From the NCBI GenBank assembly GCA_938041695.1, contig CALISI010000027.1:1-54023 (forward strand): 54,023 bases of DNA. The letters run 5' to 3'. This stretch comes from an uncultured Actinomyces sp. (GTDB lineage: Bacteria > Actinomycetota > Actinomycetes > Actinomycetales > Actinomycetaceae). A program made the position numbers and the translations under genes. The notes beneath the pieces were generated by a model. That model did no database searches, was not told where the DNA came from, and worked only from the letters and a program-made list of their open reading frames with translations. Shown piece after piece: positions 23,769 to 30,217 of the stretch (position 1 is its first letter; the number at the start of each line of letters is the position of its first letter).

Positions 23769-23799
23769 GGGGGCCGCGACGCAGCGCGCCGCGGCCCCC
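23769..23799. terminator. GC-rich hairpin after the Ala-rich membrane protein gene
   Basis: A perfect 10-bp stem GGGGGCCGCG / CGCGGCCCCC with an 11-nt loop, 28 nt beyond the stop at 23827 on the minus strand. The 231 nt between 23596 and 23826 otherwise contain no supported gene. Confidence 0.6.
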
Positions 23800-23826
23800 G
23801 AAGCAAAAACCTGTCAGAAGTTAAAT

Positions 23827-24429
23827 TCACTCGCCCGCCTCGAAGGTGGCCTTCTCAGCCTCGGTGTCCGGCACGAAAGAATCCGTGTCCAGATCGGCCC
23901 AGTACTCCTCGGCCCACGGATCCTCGATCGGCTGGGAACGCTTCCACAGGATGTAGCCCGCACCGGCGACGGCGCCCACCAGGGCCGTCAGGCCGAAGGC
24001 GCGCAGCACGCGGCACTTGCGGCGCTTAGGCGTGGGCGTCGCGAGGGCGACGGCCGAGGCCTCGGACGCGCGGCGAGCGCGATCCGACAGCGAACCGCGA
24101 GCCTGCAGAGCCGCACCCGCCTGGTTCACGGCGAGGGAAGCGCGCGGCAGGTAGTCATCCACGAGGTGCTCGCGAGCGTTCTCGATCGCCGGGCCGGCCT
24201 GCGCGGCGGCAGCCTGCGCGCGAGCGGCAGCGTTCTCGATCGCGGGGGTCGCGTGCTCGATCGCGGAGTTCAGCGCGGCCTGGGCGCGAGGCGCGGCCCA
24301 GTCAACGCCCTGGCCAGCCAGATCGGCAGCCCGCACGGCAACCTTGCCGGCGTAAATGGCAGCGGCGTCGCGAAGCTGCTGCGACGATGCACGCAGCTTT
24401 TCTGCATCGAAAGTCGGCGAAGTAACCAT
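23827..24429 (-). CDS. Ala-rich helical membrane-anchored protein of unknown function
   Basis: A 200-residue protein. Residues 1-150 are Ala-rich amphipathic helix with repeated phrases (AIEHATPAIENAAARAQAA, AAQAGPAIENAREHL), resembling apolipoprotein-like or phasin-like helical bundles. A single membrane span near the C-terminus (FGLTALVGAVAGAGYILW) follows a basic PKRRKCR stop-transfer region, and the tail is acidic (EEYWADLDTDSF). A longer frame reaches 24582, but ATG 24429 has GGAGA 5 nt upstream and gives a sensible start (MVTSPTFDAEKL). Function unknown; similar tail-anchored proteins are common in actinomycetes. Divergent from the cyclophilin gene. Confidence 0.75.
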   Translation of the reverse strand: MVTSPTFDAEKLRASSQQLRDAAAIYAGKVAVRAADLAGQGVDWAAPRAQAALNSAIEHATPAIENAAARAQAAAAQAGPAIENAREHLVDDYLPRASLAVNQAGAALQARGSLSDRARRASEASAVALATPTPKRRKCRVLRAFGLTALVGAVAGAGYILWKRSQPIEDPWAEEYWADLDTDSFVPDTEAEKATFEAGE

Positions 24430-24580
24430 GATGTCTCCGATTCTGTCCACAATAAACAGGGGCGCGGACGCGCCACTCACTCCTATTGTGCAACAACGGG
24501 CTGTGATCTGCAGCCCACCGGCTCGCGTGAGCTGCACGACGGACAGGAAACACCCAGGAAAAGATGCGACCATTACAGTC

Positions 24581-25126
24581 ATGAAAGCTATTCTTCACAC
24601 CTCCGCCGGCGACATCACCGTCGAACTGTTCCCCAACCACGCCCCCAACACGGTCAACAACTTCGTGACCCTGGCCAAGGGCGAGCGCGAATGGGTCGAC
24701 CCGAAGACCGGTCAGAAGACCTCCCGTCCCCTCTACGACGGCACCATCTTCCACCGCGTCATCCCCGGCTTCATGATCCAGGGCGGCGACCCCCTCGGCA
24801 CTGGCACCGGCGGTCCCGGCTACCAGTTCAACGACGAGATCCACCCCGAGCTGAACTTCAACGACCCCTACCTGCTCGCCATGGCCAACGCCGGCAAGCG
24901 CATGGGCAAGGGCACCAACGGCTCCCAGTTCTTCATCACCGTGGCCCCCACCCCGTGGCTGCTCGGCAACCACACCATCTTCGGCAAGGTCGTCGACGAG
25001 GAGTCCAAGCGCGTCGTCGACGAGGAGTCCAAGCGCGTCGTCGACGCCATCGCCACGACCCCCACGGGCGCGAACGACCGCCCCGTGACGGAGCAGGTCA
25101 TCAACTCCATCGAGATCGTCGACTGA
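24581..25126 (+). CDS. Peptidyl-prolyl cis-trans isomerase, cyclophilin type
   Basis: A 181-residue cytoplasmic cyclophilin. The active-site strand is FHRVIPGFMIQGGD, followed by GTGTGGPGY, LLAMANAG, NGSQFFITVAPTPWL and NHTIFGKV. Near the C-terminus an 8-residue unit VVDEESKR is repeated exactly in tandem, encoded by two identical 24-bp units (24989-25012 and 25013-25036); homologues normally have one. The inserted octapeptide lies after the last core strand motif, next to the final helix, so the fold is probably intact. The start has no clear ribosome binding site. A word-pair hairpin follows the stop. Confidence 0.93.
   Translation: MKAILHTSAGDITVELFPNHAPNTVNNFVTLAKGEREWVDPKTGQKTSRPLYDGTIFHRVIPGFMIQGGDPLGTGTGGPGYQFNDEIHPELNFNDPYLLAMANAGKRMGKGTNGSQFFITVAPTPWLLGNHTIFGKVVDEESKRVVDEESKRVVDAIATTPTGANDRPVTEQVINSIEIVD
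24989..25036 (+). repeat. Exact 24-bp tandem duplication inside the cyclophilin gene
   Basis: Two identical 24-nt units beginning GTCGTCGACGAGG, in frame, followed by a further partial GTCGTCGACG. Looks like recent replication slippage. Confidence 0.9.
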
Positions 25127-25144
25127 CCCTCTCCCCTCATCATC

Positions 25145-25208
25145 GACGAGGCCGGGGCCGCCCCCGCTGCTGCGTGCAGTGACCGGGATGGCGCTCCCCG
25201 GCCTCGTC
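25145..25208. terminator. Inverted pair of the GACGAGGCCG word after cyclophilin
   Basis: GACGAGGCCGGGG (25145-25157) faces CCCCGGCCTCGTC (25196-25208), a perfect 13-bp stem with a 38-nt loop, between the cyclophilin stop and rhomboid start. Confidence 0.65.
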
Positions 25209-25233
25209 CCTTACCCCCGCCGAAAGGGAAGCT

Positions 25234-26112
25234 ATGAGCATGCCGAGCTACGGCCAACGCTCTGACCCGCGCGCCGCCCCCGAGTGCCCGCGCCACCCGG
25301 GCGTGCGCAGCGTCGACTACTGCAAGCGCTGCAACCGCCCCATGTGCGTGGACTGCGCGATCCCCACAGAGGTCCGTTCCATTTGCGTGGACTGCTCCTC
25401 CTCAAAGAAGGGGTGGATGCGTTCCCCGGCGCGCGCGGCCGCCGCTGGCGCGCCGGTCGTCACCTACGCGATGATGGCGATCTGCGTCCTCATGTACGCC
25501 CTCACATGGGTGTCGCCCTCCCTCACGTCCTCGCTCGCCCTCGTTCCCGCGCAGCTGATGGCACACCCGTGGACGATCCTCACGGGCGCATTCCTGCACG
25601 GTGGTCTGTTGCACATCCTGTTCAACATGCTGTCCCTGTACTGGGTGGGGCGTGCGATCGAGCCGGTCATGGGCTGGTGGCGTTTCCTCACGGTGTACCT
25701 GGTGAGCGCGTTGGGTGGTTCCGCCTTCATCCTCGCGTGGTGCCTCATCCAGCCCACCGAGATTTTCGTCAGCACGGTGGGCGCGTCCGCCGCCGTGTTT
25801 GGGCTCTTCGGCGCGGTGTTTGTCCTGCAGCGCCTGGGTGGGTCCGACACGACCGCGATCCTGACCCTGCTCGGCGTCAACCTCGTGTACGGCTTCGTGG
25901 TCAGCGGCATCTCCTGGCAGGGGCACATCGGCGGGGCGATCGCCGGCGTGGCCGCCACGTGGGTTTTGGTGCGCCTGGCACGCCCGCGCTCGGGCGTCAC
26001 GGAGGCCGCGCAGAATCGCCGCCAGGCGCTCGCGGCCCTCGGCATGATCGCGGGCATGGTCGCGCTGAACGCGCTCGCTTTCCGCGTCCTGTACGAGGTC
26101 TACGGCGCGTGA
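25234..26112 (+). CDS. Rhomboid intramembrane serine protease with zinc-ribbon head
   Basis: A 292-residue membrane protease. The N-terminal CPRHPGVRSVDYCKRCNRPMC followed by CVDC is a B-box-like zinc-binding motif often fused to actinobacterial rhomboids. Six membrane spans follow, with FLHGGLLHILFNM, the catalytic serine in VGASAAVFGLFGA (S185) and the catalytic histidine in WQGHIGGAIAG (H231). It cleaves transmembrane substrates within the lipid bilayer; substrates unknown. AAGGGAAG precedes the ATG. It stands next to cyclophilin near the crgA cluster, the usual actinobacterial order. Confidence 0.93.
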   Translation: MSMPSYGQRSDPRAAPECPRHPGVRSVDYCKRCNRPMCVDCAIPTEVRSICVDCSSSKKGWMRSPARAAAAGAPVVTYAMMAICVLMYALTWVSPSLTSSLALVPAQLMAHPWTILTGAFLHGGLLHILFNMLSLYWVGRAIEPVMGWWRFLTVYLVSALGGSAFILAWCLIQPTEIFVSTVGASAAVFGLFGAVFVLQRLGGSDTTAILTLLGVNLVYGFVVSGISWQGHIGGAIAGVAATWVLVRLARPRSGVTEAAQNRRQALAALGMIAGMVALNALAFRVLYEVYGA

Positions 26113-26160
26113 CGCGTTCGCGACCGACAGGCGCGTCGCATCTAAGGATGGCCTAACATA

Positions 26161-26193
26161 GGGAGGGTCCGGCAAAGCATGCCGGGCCCTCCC
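26161..26193. terminator. Hairpin between rhomboid and DUF364 genes
   Basis: GGGAGGGTCCGGC (26161-26173) and GCCGGGCCCTCCC (26181-26193) pair over 13 positions with one wobble, loop AAAGCAT. It probably terminates the rhomboid transcript. TAACAT just before it could also be a -10 box, in which case the hairpin would sit at the 5' end of the next mRNA. Confidence 0.65.
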
Positions 26194-26216
26194 TCATGCT
26201 TCCCACAGGAGAGACC

Positions 26217-26978
26217 ATGACCAGCCCCTGGGACCTGTACGACCAGCTCATCGACGAGATACCCGCCGATATCACCGTCACGGCGATCCACACCGACGGC
26301 AAATGGCGCCGCGTCGCCTCCAGCGAAGACGGCGTCGGCATGGCCTTCGGCATGAACGTCCAGTCCCGCCCGCGTGCCACCGAGGATCCCTCCGACCTCA
26401 TCGGACGGCCCCTGCGCGACGTCGCGGCCCTCGCCAAGTCCTGGAACTTCGAAGACGCCGGCATCGGCATGGCCGCCGTCAACGCCTACCACTCCCACCC
26501 CGTCCGCGCCCTCGCCCACGGATTTACCCCCTGCAAGGAAAACAACTGGGCGCGCACCTTCCACCCCTACGCGCCCCTCGTCGCCGGCAAGCGCGTCGCC
26601 GTCATCGGACACTTCCCCTTCGCGGCCGCCGCCATGCCCGACGCCGCGCAGCTCACCATCCTCGAACGCAACGTCTTCGACGGCGATTACCCCGACTCCG
26701 CCTGCGAATACCTGCTCCCCGAGATGGACTACGTCTTCATCTCCGGATCCGCGTTCGTCAACAAGACCATGCCGCGCCTCCTCGCGCTCTCCTCCGACGC
26801 CCACACCGTCGTCCTCGGCCCCTCCGCCCCTGCCTCACCCGCGATCCTGCGAGCCGGCGCCACGACCGTCATGTCCTTTGCCAGCGCGCACCCCGCGCGC
26901 CTCGAAGACGGGCTGGCCGGACGATCCCTCCTCGGCATGTACGACGCGGGCATGCGGGTCGAACTCAGCAGGGCGTGA
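26217..26978 (+). CDS. DUF4213/DUF364-type Rossmann-like protein
   Basis: A 253-residue cytoplasmic protein. The N-terminal part (ITVTAIHTDGKWRRVASSED...GVGMAFG) is the enolase-like DUF4213 region and the C-terminal part (GKRVAVIGHFPF...LTILERN...MDYVFISGSAFVN) is DUF364, proposed from structure to chelate heavy-metal ions. The conserved Cys in GFTPCKENNWA fits a metal role. AGGAGA 4 nt before the ATG decides the start over a frame opening 21 nt upstream. Metabolic role unproven; neighbours give no metal-related context here. Confidence 0.82.
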   Translation: MTSPWDLYDQLIDEIPADITVTAIHTDGKWRRVASSEDGVGMAFGMNVQSRPRATEDPSDLIGRPLRDVAALAKSWNFEDAGIGMAAVNAYHSHPVRALAHGFTPCKENNWARTFHPYAPLVAGKRVAVIGHFPFAAAAMPDAAQLTILERNVFDGDYPDSACEYLLPEMDYVFISGSAFVNKTMPRLLALSSDAHTVVLGPSAPASPAILRAGATTVMSFASAHPARLEDGLAGRSLLGMYDAGMRVELSRA

Positions 26979-26985
26979 CCCGAGG

Positions 26986-27023
26986 ACGAGGCCGTGACCC
27001 GGTAGTCAGCCACGGCCTCGTCG
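26986..27023. terminator. Inverted pair of the GACGAGGCCG word after the DUF364 gene
   Basis: GACGAGGCCGTG (26986-26997) and CACGGCCTCGTC (27012-27023), a perfect 12-bp stem, 14-nt loop, 7 nt after the stop. Confidence 0.7.
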
Positions 27024-27035
27024 ATAGAAATAGTG

Positions 27036-27065
27036 GGGCGTCCCGGCCGCAGCCGGAACGCCCCA
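27036..27065. terminator. Terminator of crgA
   Basis: GGGGCGTCCCGGC / GCCGGAACGCCCC with loop CGCA, 12 of 13 positions paired. Read on the minus strand it is followed by ACTATTTCTATC, a weak U-rich tract. Confidence 0.7.
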
Positions 27066-27112
27066 CACTCACACTCACTGGAGACGGCAGGCCAGCGCCC
27101 GCCACGCCCCCG

Positions 27113-27376
27113 TCAACGCCAACGTAGCGTCATCAGGAAGCCGACCATCATCGTGCCCAGGCCCACCGCGATGTTCCACGCGCCCAGCTTCGGCACCGGG
27201 TACGTGCCCGACGAAATGTAGTAGACGACAACCCACAGCAGGCCCAGAATCATCAGGGTCACGAAAGCGGGCGCCCACCAGGCCGGGCTCAGCGGAATAC
27301 CGTCAGTCCAGTTCTGGATATCGGTATCGTCCTCAACCTCATGCCCATTCTTCTTACGCTTCTTGGATTCGGCCAC
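27113..27376 (-). CDS. crgA: Cell division protein CrgA
   Basis: An 87-residue protein with the CrgA plan: a hydrophilic Lys-rich head (ESKKRKK), then two membrane spans (WAPAFVTLMILGLLWVVVYYI and WNIAVGLGTMMVGFLMTL) joined by a short loop SSGTYPVPKLG, ending in LRWR. In mycobacteria and Streptomyces CrgA joins FtsZ, FtsI and peptidoglycan-synthesis proteins at the septum. GTG start with GAGAGGA upstream. It is transcribed away from the DUF881-sortase group and sits at one end of the conserved growth cluster, as in other actinobacteria. Confidence 0.9.
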   Translation of the reverse strand: MAESKKRKKNGHEVEDDTDIQNWTDGIPLSPAWWAPAFVTLMILGLLWVVVYYISSGTYPVPKLGAWNIAVGLGTMMVGFLMTLRWR

Positions 27377-27499
27377 GTCGGGTCCTCTCTGCTGGCCCGC
27401 GCGGGAAGAAAACCGCCCGGCGGTGATGAAATAGTCGCACCACTAGCGTAGTCTCGGACGTGGAAAGTGCCAAAGCGCAGCGCCACGGGAGGGGGAAAG

Positions 27500-28204
27500 A
27501 TGTGCCCACACAGCGTCCGCCACATCGTCGGCGTCCTCGCCGTCACCGTCGCCTCCGGACTCCTTTTCTCCGTCTCCGCGCTCAACGAACGCAAGAATCC
27601 CGCGGCCACCTCCGACCTGACCACCCTCGTGCGTAACCGCCAGGAGCAGGTCAAAGCCCTCGACAACGAGGTGTCCGAGCTCGACGCGCAGGTCCAGAGC
27701 TTCTCCTCCGCCGACCCCCAATCCGGCGCCCCCGACGAAGATGCGTTCACCGCCCGCTCCAACCGCCCAGTCACCGGGCCCGGCGTCCAAATCACCCTCT
27801 CCGACGCGCCCCCCGGGCAGATCCCCGAGGGCGCGACCCCCAACGACCTCGTCATCCACCAGCAGGACATCGAGGACACCATGAACGCCCTGTGGAGCGG
27901 CGGCGCCGAGGCCATGACCGTCCAAGGCGTGCGCGTCACGTCCCGCACCGTCATCCGCTGCATCGGCAACGTCATCCTCGTCGACGGCACCAGCTACTCG
28001 CCGCCCTATGTGATCCAAGCAATCGGTGATCCTGCCACCCTGCGCGCGACGGTTACTGCAAACCCACGTATGGTGAATTACCAGGTCTACGTGACAAAGT
28101 ATGGCCTCGGGTGGGACATGCAGACCAGAGACTCCCTGAGCTTCGCGCCCGCCACCACCTCGCAGACAGTCAACTACGCAACCGTGGAGGAAACGAATGG
28201 GTGA
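27500..28204 (+). CDS. DUF881-family membrane-anchored protein
   Basis: A 234-residue protein: one N-terminal membrane span (HIVGVLAVTVASGLLFSVSA), a coiled-coil segment (LVRNRQEQVKALDNEVSELD) and an extracytoplasmic DUF881 domain (VTGPGVQITLSDAPPGQIP, DLVIHQQDIEDTMNALWSGG, NVILVDGTSYSPPYVI). DUF881 proteins sit beside crgA and the pknB cluster in most actinobacteria and are thought to act in cell-envelope assembly or division; no biochemical role is proven. GGAGGGGG about 5 nt before ATG 27500 sets the start. Its last codons overlap the sortase start by 8 nt. Confidence 0.87.
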   Translation: MCPHSVRHIVGVLAVTVASGLLFSVSALNERKNPAATSDLTTLVRNRQEQVKALDNEVSELDAQVQSFSSADPQSGAPDEDAFTARSNRPVTGPGVQITLSDAPPGQIPEGATPNDLVIHQQDIEDTMNALWSGGAEAMTVQGVRVTSRTVIRCIGNVILVDGTSYSPPYVIQAIGDPATLRATVTANPRMVNYQVYVTKYGLGWDMQTRDSLSFAPATTSQTVNYATVEETNG

Positions 28205-28958
28205 ACACGTCGCCCCAGCCTCGCCGACAAGCAAAAAGCGCTCCAACATCTTCTGGAACATCGTCGGTGTCGTCGGCGAACTGCTCATCACCTTCGCGTT
28301 CGTCCTCGGCCTTTTCTCCGTCTGGCAGCTGTACTGGACGACCTACGAAGTCTCCGGGCAGGTCTCCCAGACCATCGCCTCGTACGAAGAGGGCCACCAG
28401 CCCGCCAAGCGCACCCTCGGCGATGTCCGCACCGACGACCCGCCTGCCTTCGACCGCGAAGTCGGCGACGGCGAGGTCTACGGCCTCGTCCACGTGCCCA
28501 CCTGGGACTGGATGAAGATCCCCCTCGCCGAAGGCACCACCTCCTACGTCCTCGACCAGGGGTGGGCCGGCCACTACGACATGACCACCCAGCCCGGCGG
28601 CGTCGGCAACTTCTCCGTCGCCGGCCACCGCCGCACCTACGGCAACAACTTCCGCTGGATCGACCGCCTCACCCAGGGCGACAAGGTCGTCGTGGAAGTC
28701 GACGACCACTACCTCGTCTATTCCATGGTCTCCTCCGAGATCATCGATGCGACCGACCCCACGCAGATGCGCGTCGTCGCCCCCGTCATCGACGACCTCG
28801 CCTGGTCCGAAACCCCCACCGAGCGTTGGATGACCATGACCACCTGCCACCCCGAATACGGCAACTGGCAGCGCTACATCGTCCACCTCAAGTTCGAATC
28901 CTGGACCCCCAAGGACACGGGTGTCCCCGCCGAACTCGTCGACGAACCCACGAACTGA
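28197..28958 (+). CDS. Class E sortase
   Basis: A 253-residue membrane-anchored transpeptidase. The N-terminal span is VVGELLITFAFVLGLFSVW. The sortase barrel carries catalytic H144 (SVAGHRRTYG), C217 (TMTTCHPEYG) and R226 (NWQRYIVH). TTCHPxYG and the position beside DUF881/pabA mark class E, which in actinobacteria usually joins LAxTG-type proteins to peptidoglycan. The only sorting-signal protein in this window (40246-41532, LPKAGS) is 11 kb away, so its pairing with this enzyme is not established. Confidence 0.9.
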   Translation: MGEHVAPASPTSKKRSNIFWNIVGVVGELLITFAFVLGLFSVWQLYWTTYEVSGQVSQTIASYEEGHQPAKRTLGDVRTDDPPAFDREVGDGEVYGLVHVPTWDWMKIPLAEGTTSYVLDQGWAGHYDMTTQPGGVGNFSVAGHRRTYGNNFRWIDRLTQGDKVVVEVDDHYLVYSMVSSEIIDATDPTQMRVVAPVIDDLAWSETPTERWMTMTTCHPEYGNWQRYIVHLKFESWTPKDTGVPAELVDEPTN

Positions 28959-28968
28959 AGGACCCCAC

Positions 28969-29124
28969 ATGTACGCATGGATCTTCCGCCACCTGCCCGG
29001 CCCCACCTGGTTCAAAGTCATTGAATCCCTCGCCCTCATCGGCGCGGCCGTCGCCGCCCTGTTCACCTGGGTCTACCCCTGGGTCCAGTCCTACCTGGAA
29101 CTGGGACAGTCCTCCGTCGGCTGA
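28969..29124 (+). CDS. Small single-span membrane protein
   Basis: A 51-residue protein beginning MYAWIFRHLPGPTWFKVIES, with one long hydrophobic span (LALIGAAVAALFTWVYPWV). AAGGA lies 6 nt before the ATG and the gene follows the sortase by 10 nt. Small proteins of this kind are found at this position between sortase and pabA genes in actinobacteria; possible partner of the sortase or CrgA complex, unproven. Confidence 0.72.
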   Translation: MYAWIFRHLPGPTWFKVIESLALIGAAVAALFTWVYPWVQSYLELGQSSVG

Positions 29125-29150
29125 GCCTGAGCCGCTCGCTTGAGGATGGG

Positions 29151-29177
29151 ACGAGGCCGGGGCCACCCCGGCCTCGT
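29151..29177. terminator. Tight hairpin from an inverted word pair
   Basis: ACGAGGCCGGGG / CCCCGGCCTCGT, perfect 12 bp with a 3-nt loop CCA, followed by GTTGT. It closes the DUF881-sortase operon. Confidence 0.75.
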
Positions 29178-29290
29178 GTTGTATCCGCGTCCGTGGGCCG
29201 GGCTTCTCCGCACGCGCCCGCGCGCCCGGAGAGCGGACAGCGCCCGCGCGCCCACTGGGGGAGCGCCCTACGATGGATGACGGAGAAGGG

Positions 29291-29303
29291 GCCACGGCCT
29301 CGT
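29291..29303 (-). repeat. Single copy of the word in the pabA leader
   Basis: GCCACGGCCTCGT on the plus strand, 17 nt before the pabA/trpG start. Confidence 0.6.
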
Positions 29304-29320
29304 ACATGAAAGGACCTGCG

Positions 29321-29959
29321 ATGGCACGAATCCTCTGCGTCGACAACTATGACTCGTTCGTCTTCACGATCGTGGGCTACCTGCGCCACCTGGGCGCCGT
29401 CGTGGACGTTGTGCGCAACGATGTCGTGGATCCCGCATGGTTCGAGGCCGGCTACGACGGTGTCCTCATCTCCCCCGGCCCCGGCGACCCCAAGAGCGCC
29501 GGCGCCTCCCTGCAGACCATCGCCGACTGCGCCGAGCGCGAGATCCCGATGCTGGGCGTGTGCCTGGGCCACCAGGCCCTGGGCGAGCTCTTTGGCGCGA
29601 CTGTTGGGCACGCTCCCGAGCTCATGCACGGCAAGACTTCCGTCATCACCCACGACGGGCGCGGCGTGTTCGAGGGCGTGCCCTCGCCGCTGACCGTCAC
29701 CCGCTACCACTCGCTGACTATCGACCCGGCGACCATGCCCGACGAGCTCGAGGTCTCCGCGAGCACCGAGTCCGGCATCATCATGGGCGTGCGCCACCGG
29801 TCCCTGCCCCTCGAGGGCGTCCAGTTCCACCCCGAGTCCGTCATGACCCAGTCCGGGCACCTCATGTTCGCCAACTGGCTGGCCGCCTGCGGCGACGCCG
29901 ACGCGCGTGAGCGTGCCGTGTCCCTCAAGCCCGTCGTCGCCGAGCGCTTCAAGCTGTAG
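29321..29959 (+). CDS. pabA: Glutamine amidotransferase of anthranilate/aminodeoxychorismate synthase
   Basis: A 212-residue class-I glutamine amidotransferase. The triad is C81 (MLGVCLGHQALGE), H170 and E172 (VQFHPESVMT). VDNYDSFVFTI opens the domain as in PabA/TrpG. It supplies ammonia for p-aminobenzoate (folate) or anthranilate (tryptophan) synthesis. This orthologue, beside pknB, is annotated trpG or pabA in mycobacteria and probably serves both. The start is ATG 29321 with AAAGGA 7 nt upstream; an in-frame ATG 48 nt further up lies across the word repeat. Convergent with pknB; the 258-nt gap (29960-30217) holds only a direct repeat. Confidence 0.9.
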   Translation: MARILCVDNYDSFVFTIVGYLRHLGAVVDVVRNDVVDPAWFEAGYDGVLISPGPGDPKSAGASLQTIADCAEREIPMLGVCLGHQALGELFGATVGHAPELMHGKTSVITHDGRGVFEGVPSPLTVTRYHSLTIDPATMPDELEVSASTESGIIMGVRHRSLPLEGVQFHPESVMTQSGHLMFANWLAACGDADARERAVSLKPVVAERFKL

Positions 29960-30150
29960 ATTCTGCGTTCTGGGGGTTTTGCGCCATCTCGCGCCTTTTG
30001 AGCCCACGTCGCAGCACAACACCTATCCACCGAGTGACTGGTTCGCTCATGTGCGTTGCGGAGGCAGACCCGCGCATACAGTGAGGTCCGCGCCGCGGGA
30101 TTTCTCCTCGCGAGCGCGGGCCTCACTCATCGGTGCAACAGCGGCTCACT

Positions 30151-30177
30151 GGCTCAACCGCTAGCAGGCTCAACCGC
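30151..30177 (+). repeat. Short direct repeat between pabA and pknB
   Basis: GGCTCAACCGC occurs twice (30151-30161 and 30167-30177), 5 nt apart. No other structure was recognised between 29960 and 30217. Confidence 0.6.
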
Positions 30178-30217
30178 CAGTCGGACAGCCGCGGCGCGGA
30201 GCCGACTCACAAGAGCC

